The notes beneath the pieces are model-generated. The model did no database searches, had not been told where the DNA came from, and was given only the letters and a program-made list of their open reading frames with translations. Positions 24,354 to 32,923 of a stretch of 62,263 nt of DNA are shown piece by piece. Position 1 is the stretch's first letter. Every line of letters starts with the position of its first letter. The translations under genes and the position numbers were made by a program. Source of the DNA: Caballeronia catudaia (GTDB lineage: Bacteria > Pseudomonadota > Gammaproteobacteria > Burkholderiales > Burkholderiaceae); contig NZ_FCOF02000038.1 of the NCBI RefSeq assembly GCF_001544755.2, positions 1-62,263 of the forward strand, given 5' to 3'.

Positions 24354-26492
24354 ATGTTCAATAAAATCGTTAAAGAATTTAAGTGGGGGCAGCACAACGT
24401 CCGCCTCGAAACGGGCGAAATCGCGCGTCAGGCAAGCGGCGCGGTGATCGTCGATGTCGAAGACACCGTCGTGCTCGCCACCGTCGTCGGCGCGAAGACC
24501 GCCAAGCCGGGCCAGGACTTCTTCCCGCTGACCGTCGACTACCTCGAAAAGACGTACGCCGCAGGCAAGATTCCGGGCGGCTTCTTCCGTCGCGAAGGCC
24601 GTCCGTCGGAAGGCGAGACGCTGATTTCGCGCCTGATCGACCGCCCGCTGCGCCCGCTTTTCCCGGAAGGCTTCTATAACGAAGTGCAGGTCGTGATCCA
24701 CGTCCTGTCGCTGAATCCCGAAATTCCCGCGGACATCCCGGCGCTGATCGGCGCATCGGCGGCGCTGGCCGTGTCCGGTCTGCCGTTCAACGGTCCGGTG
24801 GGCGCGGCGCGCGTCGCCTATCTGAACAACGAGTACGTGCTGAATCCGACGCGCGCGCAGATGAAGGAATCGGCGCTCGATCTCGTCGTCGCGGGCACGG
24901 AGCGCGCGGTGCTGATGGTGGAATCGGAAGCGCAGCAGCTTTCCGAAGAAGTGATGCTCGGCGCGGTCGTCTACGGCCACGAGCAGATGCAGAAGGCCAT
25001 CGACGCAATCCATGAACTCGTGCGCGAAGGCGGCAAGCCCGAATGGGACTGGCAGCCGGCGCCGAAGAACGAAGCGCTCATTTCGCGCGTCTCGGCAATC
25101 GCCCAGTCGGAACTCGAAGCGGCTTATCAACTGCGCAACAAGTCGGCGCGCTCGGCCAAGCTGAAGGAAGTGTACGCGGCGACGTCGGCGAAGCTGGAAG
25201 AAGAAGCCGCAGCAGGCGGCACGGTCGCCGCCGACAAGGCAACGGTCGGCAACGTGCTGTTCGACATCGAAGCGAAGATCGTCCGTACGCAGATCCTGAA
25301 CGGCGAGCCGCGCATCGACGGCCGCGACACGCGCACCGTGCGTCCGATCGAAATCCGCACGGGCGTTTTGCCGCGCACGCACGGCTCGGCGCTCTTCACG
25401 CGCGGCGAGACGCAGGCGCTGGTCGTGGCGACGCTGGGCACGAAGGGCGACGAGCAGAACATCGACGCGCTCGAAGGCGAATACCGCGAGCGCTTCATGC
25501 TTCACTACAACATGCCGCCGTTCGCGACGGGCGAAACCGGCCGCGTCGGCTCGCCGAAGCGTCGTGAAATCGGCCACGGCCGTCTGGCCAAGCGCGCGCT
25601 CGTCGCGTGCCTGCCGAGCGCCGACGAATTCGGCTACTCGATCCGCGTCGTGTCGGAAATCACGGAATCGAACGGCTCGTCGTCGATGGCTTCGGTCTGC
25701 GGCGGCTGCCTCGCGCTGATGGACGCCGGCGTGCCGATGAAGGCGCACGTCGCGGGCATCGCGATGGGCCTGATCCTCGAAGGCAACAAGTTCGCGGTTC
25801 TGACCGACATCCTCGGCGACGAAGATCACCTCGGCGACATGGACTTCAAGGTGGCCGGCACGGCGCAAGGCGTCACGGCGCTGCAGATGGACATCAAGAT
25901 CCAGGGCATCACGAAGGAAATCATGCAGGTCGCGCTCGCGCAGGCGAAGGAAGGCCGCATGCACATCCTCGGCAAGATGACCGCCGCGGTTCCGCACACG
26001 AACACGGAACTGTCGGACTATGCCCCGCGCATGATCACCATCAAGATCAACCCCGAGAAGATCCGCGACGTGATCGGCAAGGGCGGCTCGGTGATCCGCG
26101 CGCTGACGGAAGAAACCGGCACGACCATCGACATCTCGGATGACGGCGTCGTTACCATCGCGAGCACGTCGAGCGAAGGCATGGCGGAGGCGAAGAAGCG
26201 CATCGAGAACATCACGGCCGAGGTCGAAGTCGGCCAGGTCTACGAAGGCCCGGTGCTCAAGCTGCTCGACTTCGGCGCGATCGTGAACATCCTGCCGGGC
26301 AAGGACGGTCTGCTGCACATCTCGGAGATCGTCAACGAGCGCGTGAAGGACATCAACGACTACCTGAAGGAAGGCCAGATCGTGAAGGTCAAGGTCATTC
26401 AGACGGACGAAAAGGGCCGTGTGCGACTGTCGGCGAAAGCGCTTTTGAACGAAGGCGCGCAGCAGGCGGAACCCACGCACCCGCAGCAGTAA
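24354..26492 (+). CDS. pnp: Polyribonucleotide nucleotidyltransferase (PNPase)
   Basis: 712 residues, the full family length. Two RNase PH-like domains are present; the phosphate-site and metal-binding acidic residues of the second lie in GDEDHLGDMDFKVAGT (about 487-502). An RNA-binding KH domain follows with VIGKGGSVIRALTEETG (about 572-590), then an S1 domain with VGQVYEGPVLKLLDFGAIV (about 624-690). PNPase degrades RNA 3' to 5' using phosphate, and forms part of degradosome-type assemblies. The gene follows rpsO in the conserved order, with an independent leader. Confidence 0.97.
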   Translation: MFNKIVKEFKWGQHNVRLETGEIARQASGAVIVDVEDTVVLATVVGAKTAKPGQDFFPLTVDYLEKTYAAGKIPGGFFRREGRPSEGETLISRLIDRPLRPLFPEGFYNEVQVVIHVLSLNPEIPADIPALIGASAALAVSGLPFNGPVGAARVAYLNNEYVLNPTRAQMKESALDLVVAGTERAVLMVESEAQQLSEEVMLGAVVYGHEQMQKAIDAIHELVREGGKPEWDWQPAPKNEALISRVSAIAQSELEAAYQLRNKSARSAKLKEVYAATSAKLEEEAAAGGTVAADKATVGNVLFDIEAKIVRTQILNGEPRIDGRDTRTVRPIEIRTGVLPRTHGSALFTRGETQALVVATLGTKGDEQNIDALEGEYRERFMLHYNMPPFATGETGRVGSPKRREIGHGRLAKRALVACLPSADEFGYSIRVVSEITESNGSSSMASVCGGCLALMDAGVPMKAHVAGIAMGLILEGNKFAVLTDILGDEDHLGDMDFKVAGTAQGVTALQMDIKIQGITKEIMQVALAQAKEGRMHILGKMTAAVPHTNTELSDYAPRMITIKINPEKIRDVIGKGGSVIRALTEETGTTIDISDDGVVTIASTSSEGMAEAKKRIENITAEVEVGQVYEGPVLKLLDFGAIVNILPGKDGLLHISEIVNERVKDINDYLKEGQIVKVKVIQTDEKGRVRLSAKALLNEGAQQAEPTHPQQ

Positions 26493-26507
26493 TGCGGTAA
26501 TGTGTAG

Positions 26508-26540
26508 ACGGCCGGCCGCGGATGCGAGCCGGCCGTTTTC
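26508..26540 (+). terminator. Probable pnp terminator
   Basis: ACGGCCGGC (26508-26516) pairs with GCCGGCCGT (26528-26536), followed by a short TTTTC. Confidence 0.7.
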
Positions 26541-26680
26541 ATGTATGACGCTTCGGACGCTATGCATTGTCCGATGCGTCGTCGGACCCGATGGCAGTGT
26601 GGAGCGCGGATGCCTTTGAAGCGCGCGCAGTGCCATCCGGTTCGGATGCACACTCAGTCTGATCGGCACAGGGAGAAGTC

Positions 26681-27697
26681 ATGAAGGCCATCGAAATCAC
26701 CGAGTTTGGCGCACCCGAAGTTCTGAAGCTGGGCGAGCGGCCGACCCCGGCGCCGGGCAAATGCGAGGTTCTCATCAAGGTGACGGCGTCCGGCGTGAAC
26801 CGGCCTGACGTGTTCCAGCGCAAGGGCGCCTACGCGCCGCCGCCGGGCGCGTCCGATCTGCCGGGGCTGGAGGTCGCCGGTGAAATCGTCGATGGCGATT
26901 TCGATCCGAAGCACAATCCGTTCGGCCTGAAACAAGGCGATCGTGTGTGCGCGCTGCTCGCAGGCGGCGGCTATGCCGAGTACGCTGTCGCGCCGCTCGA
27001 GCAATGCCTTCCGGTGCCGAAGGGTTTGTCGGATATCGAAGCAGCGTCGTTGCCCGAAACCTTCTTCACCGTGTGGAGCAATGTCTTCGAGCGCGGCCAA
27101 CTGGGTTCGGGCGAAAATGGCGAAGAAGAAACGCTGCTCGTGCAGGGCGGATCGAGCGGTATCGGCGTGACGGCGATTCAGATCGCGCGTGCGCTCGGCT
27201 ATCGCGTGTTCGCCACCGCCGGCACCGATGAAAAGTGCCGCGCGTGCGAAGCGCTCGGTGCGGAGCGCGCGATCAACTACAAGACGGAAGACTTTGTCGA
27301 AGTGGTGAAGTCGCTGACGAACGATCGCGGCGTCGACGTGATTCTCGACATGGTCGCGGGCGATTATCTCCAGCGCGAGCTCAAGGCGCTGGCCGATGGC
27401 GGGCGCATCTGCGTGATCGCGTTGCTGGGCGGCGCGAAGGCGGAGATCAATCTCAACGACGTGCTGCGGCGTCGTCTCGTCATCACCGGTTCGACGCTGC
27501 GTCCGCGTCCCGTCGCATTCAAGGCGAAGCTCGCGGCCAGGCTCAAGGAACGCGTCTGGCCGGAGGTTGAAGCGGGGCGCATCAAGCCGGTGATCCATCA
27601 GGTCTTCCCCGCCGCGGACGCCGCCGCCGCGCATGCGCTCATGGAAAGCAGCACGCATGTCGGCAAGATCGTGCTCGACTGGCGCGAGAATGCGTGA
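26681..27697 (+). CDS. NAD(P)H quinone oxidoreductase (zeta-crystallin/PIG3 type)
   Basis: 338 residues of the medium-chain dehydrogenase/reductase superfamily without structural zinc. The N-terminal GroES-like fold (MKAIEITEFGAPEVLKLGERP, VKVTASGVNRPDVFQRKG-like region) is followed by the nucleotide-binding motif VQGGSSGIGVTAIQIARALG near residues 150-170 and the adenine/phosphate-side KTEDFVEVV. This subgroup reduces quinones with NADPH, one electron at a time or as a hydride. The substrate cannot be specified further. It is a single gene between pnp and tpiA. Confidence 0.87.
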   Translation: MKAIEITEFGAPEVLKLGERPTPAPGKCEVLIKVTASGVNRPDVFQRKGAYAPPPGASDLPGLEVAGEIVDGDFDPKHNPFGLKQGDRVCALLAGGGYAEYAVAPLEQCLPVPKGLSDIEAASLPETFFTVWSNVFERGQLGSGENGEEETLLVQGGSSGIGVTAIQIARALGYRVFATAGTDEKCRACEALGAERAINYKTEDFVEVVKSLTNDRGVDVILDMVAGDYLQRELKALADGGRICVIALLGGAKAEINLNDVLRRRLVITGSTLRPRPVAFKAKLAARLKERVWPEVEAGRIKPVIHQVFPAADAAAAHALMESSTHVGKIVLDWRENA

Positions 27698-27722
27698 CCT
27701 TTTTGCGTGCGCTTCTGGCGGT

Positions 27723-27752
27723 TTGACCGGGTTCGTCTTAACACAGTAAAAT
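27723..27752 (+). promoter_or_regulatory. Probable sigma70 promoter of tpiA-secG
   Basis: TTGACC (27723-27728), an 18-base spacer and TAAAAT (27747-27752) lie about 90 bases ahead of tpiA in an intergenic gap. Confidence 0.6.
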
Positions 27753-27841
27753 CGCCTGTTTTGCAGGCAGTTTGCAGTTCGTAGCGGATTCATTCCTATA
27801 ACAGGGCGGCTCATCGAGGCTGCCGCCGACTGACGAGACTT

Positions 27842-28615
27842 ATGTCCAGAGAACGAGCGAAACTGGTGGTGGGCAACTGGAAGATGCACGGTCGCATCGG
27901 TGACAACGCGGCCTTGCTGACCGAAGTTGCCGCAGGCGCATCAGCTTTGCAAAAGGGCGTGCGTGTCGGTGTGTGTGTGCCGTGTCCTTATCTCGCACAA
28001 TCGCAGGCGCTTCTCGCCGGCTCGGTCGTGCAGTGGGGCATTCAGGACGTGTCGGCGCATGCGGGCGGCGCGTTTACCGGTGAAGTCGCGGCCGAAATGG
28101 CAGCGGACTTCGGCGTGACGTACGCGATCGTCGGGCATTCGGAGCGACGCGCGTATCATCGCGAAAGCCCGGAGCTCGTCGCGGAGAAGGCGAAGCGCGC
28201 GATCGAGGCGGGTCTCACGCCGATCGTCTGCGTCGGCGAGACGCTCGAGGAACGCGAGGCCGGCAAGACGGAGCAGATCATCGGCACGCAGCTCGACGCC
28301 GTTCTGCTTTCGCTGACGGAAGCGCAGGCGGCGGGCATCGTGGTAGCGTACGAACCGGTCTGGGCGATCGGCACGGGCAAGACCGCGCGGCCGCTGCAGG
28401 CGCAGGACGTTCACGCATTTCTGCGCCGCAAGCTGCTGGAGAAGGGCGCATCGGTGGCGAACGTGCCGCTCCTGTACGGCGGCAGCGTGAAGCCCGAAAA
28501 CGCGGAAGAACTGTTCGGGCAGAAGGACATCGACGGCGGGCTGATCGGCGGCGCGTCGCTGAAGTCGAAGGATTTTCTGGCGATCTGCCGGGCCGCGCAA
28601 ACCGTGCTGCATTGA
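27842..28615 (+). CDS. tpiA: Triosephosphate isomerase
   Basis: 257 residues. It interconverts glyceraldehyde 3-phosphate and dihydroxyacetone phosphate in glycolysis and gluconeogenesis. All catalytic residues are visible: Lys14 in GNWKMHG, His99 in IVGHSERR, and Glu171 in AYEPVWAIGTGK. The phosphate-binding loop GGSVKPENA and the C-terminal GGLIGGASL are intact. Its position ahead of secG, tRNA-Leu and nuo is the conserved order in Burkholderiales and other bacteria. Confidence 0.97.
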   Translation: MSRERAKLVVGNWKMHGRIGDNAALLTEVAAGASALQKGVRVGVCVPCPYLAQSQALLAGSVVQWGIQDVSAHAGGAFTGEVAAEMAADFGVTYAIVGHSERRAYHRESPELVAEKAKRAIEAGLTPIVCVGETLEEREAGKTEQIIGTQLDAVLLSLTEAQAAGIVVAYEPVWAIGTGKTARPLQAQDVHAFLRRKLLEKGASVANVPLLYGGSVKPENAEELFGQKDIDGGLIGGASLKSKDFLAICRAAQTVLH

Positions 28616-28703
28616 GCATCGGATGGCGAGCGGGCAGGGCAGGCGCAAGACCCCATTGCGACACGAACGTGTCACGGAAACATCAGGAACCAGGTGAGTT
28701 GAA

Positions 28704-29072
28704 ATGCTGTATTTGAAGACATTGATTATCGTCGTTCAGTTGTTGTCGGCGCTGGGCGTCATTGGCCTCGTGCTGCTTCAGCACGGCAAGGGCGCTGACA
28801 TGGGCGCGGCGTTCGGCAGCGGCGCATCGGGCAGTCTCTTCGGCGCGACGGGCTCCGCCAACTTTCTGTCGCGTACCACGGCGGTTCTGGCGGCGGTCTT
28901 TTTCGTCACGACGCTCACGCTGACCTACCTCGGCAGCTACAAGCCGCAAACTTCGGCCGGCGTGCTCGGCGGTGCGGCTCCCGTGGCGGCATCGGCGGCG
29001 CCTGGAGCGGCTTCGGCGCCTGCATCGGCACCGGTTGCATCGTCCGCGCCAGGCTCCGACGTGCCCAAATAA
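28704..29072 (+). CDS. secG: Preprotein translocase subunit SecG
   Basis: 122 residues. Two transmembrane helices (LKTLIIVVQLLSALGVIGLVLL and TTAVLAAVFFVTTLTLTYLG) flank the conserved loop QHGKGADMGAAFGSGASGSLFGATGS, which identifies SecG of the SecYEG channel. The C-terminal roughly 40 residues form an Ala/Pro/Ser-rich tail of low complexity, longer than in E. coli but usual in betaproteobacteria. It lies 88 bases after tpiA and is probably co-transcribed with it. Confidence 0.93.
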   Translation: MLYLKTLIIVVQLLSALGVIGLVLLQHGKGADMGAAFGSGASGSLFGATGSANFLSRTTAVLAAVFFVTTLTLTYLGSYKPQTSAGVLGGAAPVAASAAPGAASAPASAPVASSAPGSDVPK

Positions 29073-29111
29073 CGACGAGACGAATTTTTCGCATAATTTG
29101 CATTTTGTGCG

Positions 29112-29140
29112 TTGAACAATTCGTAGGGGCCAGTTATAAT
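29112..29140 (+). promoter_or_regulatory. Strong promoter of tRNA-Leu
   Basis: TTGAAC (29112-29117), 17 bases, then a perfect TATAAT (29135-29140). The start of the mature tRNA lies about 60 bases on, leaving a short 5' precursor. Confidence 0.8.
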
Positions 29141-29199
29141 TCAAGTCTTGAAGCGATTCGCGGCAATTAAGAAGTAGTTTTCCCGGATTGCAGTACAGT

Positions 29200-29284
29200 G
29201 CCGACGTGGTGAAATTGGTAGACACGCTATCTTGAGGGGGTAGTGGCGAAAGCTGTGCGAGTTCGAGTCTCGCCGTCGGCACCA
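29200..29284 (+). tRNA. tRNA-Leu(GAG)
   Basis: An 85-base class II tRNA. The acceptor arms GCCGACG (29200-29206) and CGTCGGC (29274-29280) pair, then A and an encoded CCA follow. The anticodon stem CTATC/GGTAG encloses the loop TTGAGGG, giving anticodon GAG for CUC and CUU codons. A long variable arm and the TTCGAGTC T-loop are present. Confidence 0.95.
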
Positions 29285-29293
29285 AAGTTATCC

Positions 29294-29327
29294 AATGCCA
29301 GCCGCTTGCATCGCTTCGGCTGGCATT
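29294..29327 (+). terminator. Perfect hairpin after tRNA-Leu, without a T-run
   Basis: AATGCCAGCCG (29294-29304) pairs exactly with CGGCTGGCATT (29317-29327) over a 12-base loop. No poly-T follows, so it may act in 3' processing or Rho-assisted termination, or allow readthrough toward nuoA. Confidence 0.5.
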
Positions 29328-29498
29328 GTCACTTCTGGAGTACCCTTACGTTTTCGCGGCAGCATCGACATCGTCAAAGCGGTTGTCACAGTGTGCTGCT
29401 ATCGTGAGCGGTCCCAAGTGAATCTCCCGCCGGGTGGTCCGTCCCGGCTGAAGCGCTCCAATCAATAACAGACCACATCTACCGATCTGAGGATAGCC

Positions 29499-29858
29499 TT
29501 GAACCTCGCACCCTATTACCCCGTCTTCTTGTTTATTGTGGTGGGCCTTGGTTTAGGTATAGCGTTGGTTAGCATCGGCAAGATCCTCGGTCCCAACAAG
29601 CCTGATACCGAAAAGAACGCGCCGTACGAGTGCGGCTTCGAAGCGTTCGAAGACGCGCGTATGAAGTTCGATGTGCGTTACTATCTCGTCGCGATTCTTT
29701 TCATCATTTTCGATCTTGAGACGGCGTTCCTGTTTCCGTGGGGTGTTTCCCTGCGCGATATCGGCTGGCCTGGCTTCATCGCAATGATGATTTTTCTGCT
29801 CGAATTTTTGCTCGGTTTCGCCTACATCTGGAGAAAGGGCGGACTCGACTGGGAATGA
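29499..29858 (+). CDS. nuoA: NADH-quinone oxidoreductase subunit A
   Basis: 119 residues beginning at a TTG start after GAGGATAGCC. NuoA is a small membrane subunit next to the quinone entry, with three transmembrane helices. Diagnostic stretches are [34 protein letters not shown] (with the conserved Cys of the TM1-2 loop) and [17 protein letters not shown] at the C-terminus. It is the first of fourteen nuo genes in standard order, about 170 bases past the hairpin behind tRNA-Leu. A convincing own promoter is not obvious in that gap. Confidence 0.95.
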
Positions 29859-29919
29859 CAGTCAGATCACCGGATTCATGGGCGGCTTTGGCTGGCTGCT
29901 CGTCTGGAGTGGAAAACAA

Positions 29920-30399
29920 ATGAGTATCGAAGGGGTCTTGAAAGAAGGCTTTGTCACCACCACGGCTGACAAGCTGATCAACTGGACGCGCACCGGCTCC
30001 CTGTGGCCGATGACGTTCGGTCTCGCGTGCTGCGCGGTCGAGATGATGCATGCGGGCGCCGCCCGTTACGACCTGGATCGTTTCGGCGTGGTGTTTCGTC
30101 CGAGCCCGCGCCAGTCCGATGTGATGATCGTCGCCGGCACGCTGTGCAACAAGATGGCGCCCGCGCTTCGTAAGGTGTACGACCAGATGGCCGAGCCGCG
30201 CTGGGTCATTTCGATGGGTTCGTGCGCGAACGGCGGCGGCTACTACCACTATTCGTATTCCGTCGTGCGTGGCTGCGACCGGATCGTGCCGGTCGACGTG
30301 TACGTTCCCGGTTGTCCTCCGACCGCCGAAGCCCTGGTCTACGGCGTGATCCAGTTGCAGGCGAAGATTCGCCGCACCAACACCATCGCCCGTCAGTAA
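29920..30399 (+). CDS. nuoB: NADH-quinone oxidoreductase subunit B
   Basis: 159 residues from [12 protein letters not shown], chosen because GGAGTGGAAAACAA precedes this ATG and the length is the usual betaproteobacterial one. A 14-residue longer start at 29878 is possible but less likely. NuoB carries the last cluster, N2, which hands electrons to quinone. Its four ligands are visible as the adjacent pair in [13 protein letters not shown], the Cys in GSCANGG, and the Cys in PGCPPTAE. It belongs to the peripheral Q-module with NuoC, NuoD and NuoI. Confidence 0.95.
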
Positions 30400-30419
30400 G
30401 GGCCTCAGTCTCCCCAACT

Positions 30420-31022
30420 ATGGCAAGCAAACTCGAGACCCTCAAAGCGAACCTCGAGACGGCGTTTGGCGACCGTCTCCAGAGCATCACCGAGTCGCTG
30501 GGTCAGGTGACGGTCGTCGTCAAGGCGGCCAACTATCTGGACGTCTGCAAGCAACTGCGCGACGACACGTCGCTGCGCTTCGAGCAGCTTATGGACCTGT
30601 CCGGCGTCGATTACTCGACCTACGGCGACGGCGTCTACGACGGCCCGCGGTTCGCGGCGGTCAGCCATCTTCTTTCGATCACGCACAACTGGCGCGTGCG
30701 CGTGCGTGTATTCGCTCCGGACGACGAAGTGCCTATCGTGCCTTCGGTGGTCGATATCTGGTCGTCGGCGAACTGGTACGAGCGCGAAGCGTTCGACCTC
30801 TACGGCATCGTGTTCGAAGGCCATCCGGACCTGCGCCGCATTCTCACGGACTATGGCTTCATCGGTCATCCGTTCCGTAAGGATTTCCCGGTCTCCGGTT
30901 ACGTCGAGATGCGTTACGACCCGGAAGAGAAGCGCGTCGTGTATCAGCCTGTGACGATCGAGCCGCGCGAGATCACGCCGCGCGTGATTCGCGAAGATCG
31001 TTATGGCGGTCTGAAACATTAA
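30420..31022 (+). CDS. nuoC: NADH-quinone oxidoreductase subunit C
   Basis: 200 residues from MASKLETLKANLETAFG. It is the 30-kDa subunit of the Q-module. The signature is WYEREAFDLYGIVFEGHPDLRRILTDYGF followed by HPFRKDFPVSGYVEMRYD. NuoC and NuoD are separate genes here, unlike the fused NuoCD of E. coli, which is standard for Burkholderia. The longer frame to 30222 overlaps nuoB and is rejected. The gene ends 9 bases ahead of the nuoD start. Confidence 0.95.
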   Translation: MASKLETLKANLETAFGDRLQSITESLGQVTVVVKAANYLDVCKQLRDDTSLRFEQLMDLSGVDYSTYGDGVYDGPRFAAVSHLLSITHNWRVRVRVFAPDDEVPIVPSVVDIWSSANWYEREAFDLYGIVFEGHPDLRRILTDYGFIGHPFRKDFPVSGYVEMRYDPEEKRVVYQPVTIEPREITPRVIREDRYGGLKH

Positions 31023-31031
31023 GAGAACGTG

Positions 31032-32285
31032 ATGGCAGAGATCAAAAACTACACGCTGAATTTCGGCCCGCAACACCCGGCAGCGCACGGCGTGCTGCGC
31101 CTCGTGCTCGAACTCGACGGCGAAGTGATCCAGCGCGCCGACCCGCACATCGGTCTGTTGCATCGCGCGACCGAGAAGCTCGCCGAAACCAAGACCTTCA
31201 TTCAGTCCGTGCCGTACATGGACCGTCTCGACTACGTGTCGATGATGGTCAACGAGCACGGCTATGTGCTCGCCATCGAGAAGCTGCTCGGCATCGACGT
31301 GCCGATCCGCGCGAAATACATCCGCGTGCTGTTCGACGAAATCACGCGCGTGCTGAACCACCTGATGTGGATCGGCTCGCACGCGCTCGACGTCGGCGCG
31401 ATGGCGGTGTTCCTCTACGCGTTCCGTGAGCGCGAAGATCTGATGGACGTCTACGAGGCGGTGTCGGGCGCGCGCATGCACGCGGCTTACTATCGTCCGG
31501 GCGGCGTGTATCGCGATCTGCCGGACGCAATGCCGCAATACAAGGCATCGAAGATCCGCAACGCGAAGGCGCTCGACAGAATGAACGAGACCCGTCAGGG
31601 CTCGTTGCTCGACTTCATCGAGGACTTCTTCAATCGCTTCCCGGGTTGTGTCGACGAGTACGAAACGCTGCTCACGGACAACCGCATCTGGAAGCAGCGT
31701 CTCGTGGGCATCGGCGTGGTGAGCCCGGAGCGTGCGCTGCAGATGGGTCTTTCGGGTGCGATGCTGCGCGGCTCGGGTATCGAGTGGGATCTGCGCAAGA
31801 AGCAGCCGTACGAAGTGTACGATCAACTCGATTTCGACATCCCCGTCGGCGTGAATGGCGATTGCTACGACCGCTATCTGGTGCGCGTGGAAGAAATGCG
31901 TCAGTCGGTCCGCATCGCCCAACAGTGCATTGCGTGGCTGCGCAAGAATCCCGGCCCTGTGATGGTCGATAATCACAAGGTTGCGCCGCCGTCGCGCGTC
32001 GGCATGAAGAGCAACATGGAAGAGCTGATTCACCATTTCAAGCTCTTCACCGAAGGCTTCCACGTGCCGGAAGGCGAAACGTACGCGGCGGTCGAGCACC
32101 CGAAGGGCGAATTCGGCATCTATCTGATTTCGGACGGCGCGAACAAGCCGTATCGCCTGAAGATTCGCGCGCCGGGCTATGCGCATCTCGCAGCGCTCGA
32201 CGAAATGGCGCGAGGCCACATGATCGCCGACGCTGTGACGATCATCGGTACGCAAGACATCGTGTTCGGCGAGATCGATCGCTGA
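31032..32285 (+). CDS. nuoD: NADH-quinone oxidoreductase subunit D
   Basis: 417 residues from MAEIKNYTLNFGPQHPAAHG. A GTG lies directly ahead of the ATG, and I chose the ATG. NuoD forms the quinone-binding cavity with NuoB. The N-terminal GPQHPAAHGVLRL loop carries the quinone-contacting His. Further family stretches are LHRATEKLAETKTFIQSVPYMDRLDYVSMM and APGYAHLAALDEMARGHMIADAVTIIGTQDIVFGEIDR at the C-terminus. Related to NiFe-hydrogenase large subunits but lacking the nickel Cys, as expected. Confidence 0.96.
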   Translation: MAEIKNYTLNFGPQHPAAHGVLRLVLELDGEVIQRADPHIGLLHRATEKLAETKTFIQSVPYMDRLDYVSMMVNEHGYVLAIEKLLGIDVPIRAKYIRVLFDEITRVLNHLMWIGSHALDVGAMAVFLYAFREREDLMDVYEAVSGARMHAAYYRPGGVYRDLPDAMPQYKASKIRNAKALDRMNETRQGSLLDFIEDFFNRFPGCVDEYETLLTDNRIWKQRLVGIGVVSPERALQMGLSGAMLRGSGIEWDLRKKQPYEVYDQLDFDIPVGVNGDCYDRYLVRVEEMRQSVRIAQQCIAWLRKNPGPVMVDNHKVAPPSRVGMKSNMEELIHHFKLFTEGFHVPEGETYAAVEHPKGEFGIYLISDGANKPYRLKIRAPGYAHLAALDEMARGHMIADAVTIIGTQDIVFGEIDR

Positions 32286-32437
32286 TCTCATTCGCCGCTT
32301 GCGCGGTGCGCTCGTCGAGCCGCCGCGCAGGAAAAGCGGAAGCACTAACCGGAACCCGCAGGAACGCCAGGTCTGCCGCAATACGAAGAGCGCGGCAGGT
32401 TTTCGTTCGGTAGGAATTGAAAGAGTCGTGTCTGAAA

Positions 32438-32923
32438 ATGATCTCAGCTGAAGGCCTGAAAGAAATCGATCGCGCGGTCGCGAAGTATCCCGCCGAGCAA
32501 AAGCAATCGGCGGTGATGGCGGCGCTCGCTGTCGCTCAGGAAGAGCATGGTTGGCTCTCGCCGGACATCATGCAGTTCGTCGCCGATTACCTGAGCATGC
32601 CGCCCGTCGCGGTACAGGAAGTCGCCACGTTCTACACGATGTACGAACTGAAGCCGGTCGGTAAGCACAAGATCACGCTCTGCACGAACCTGCCTTGCCA
32701 GCTCGGTCCGGACGGCGGTTCGGACAGCGCCGCGGAGTATCTCAAGCAGAAGCTCGGCATCGATTTCGGTGAGACCACACCGGACGGCAAGTTCACGCTG
32801 AAGGAAGGCGAATGCTTCGGCGCGTGCGGCGACGCACCCGTGATGCTCGTGAACAACCATCGCATGTGCAGCTTCATGAGCCGCGAGAAGATCGACCAGT
32901 TGATCGAGGACCTTTCGAAATGA
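32438..32923 (+). CDS. nuoE: NADH-quinone oxidoreductase subunit E
   Basis: 161 residues from MISAEGLKEIDRAVAKYP; an upstream TTG at 32417 is not needed. NuoE holds the off-pathway cluster N1a ([2Fe-2S]) in the NADH module. Its four Cys ligands are 82 and 87 in LCTNLPCQLG and 126 and 130 in GECFGACGDAP. The family thioredoxin-like fold fits the rest. It overlaps the nuoF start by ATGA, so the two NADH-module subunits are translationally coupled. The gap from nuoD is about 150 bases. Confidence 0.95.
   Translation: MISAEGLKEIDRAVAKYPAEQKQSAVMAALAVAQEEHGWLSPDIMQFVADYLSMPPVAVQEVATFYTMYELKPVGKHKITLCTNLPCQLGPDGGSDSAAEYLKQKLGIDFGETTPDGKFTLKEGECFGACGDAPVMLVNNHRMCSFMSREKIDQLIEDLSK

Noticed and set aside
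29878..29919. Longer NuoB start at 29878
   Set aside because: The 14 added residues are not family-like, and the ATG at 29920 has a properly spaced GGAG and gives the usual 159-residue protein.
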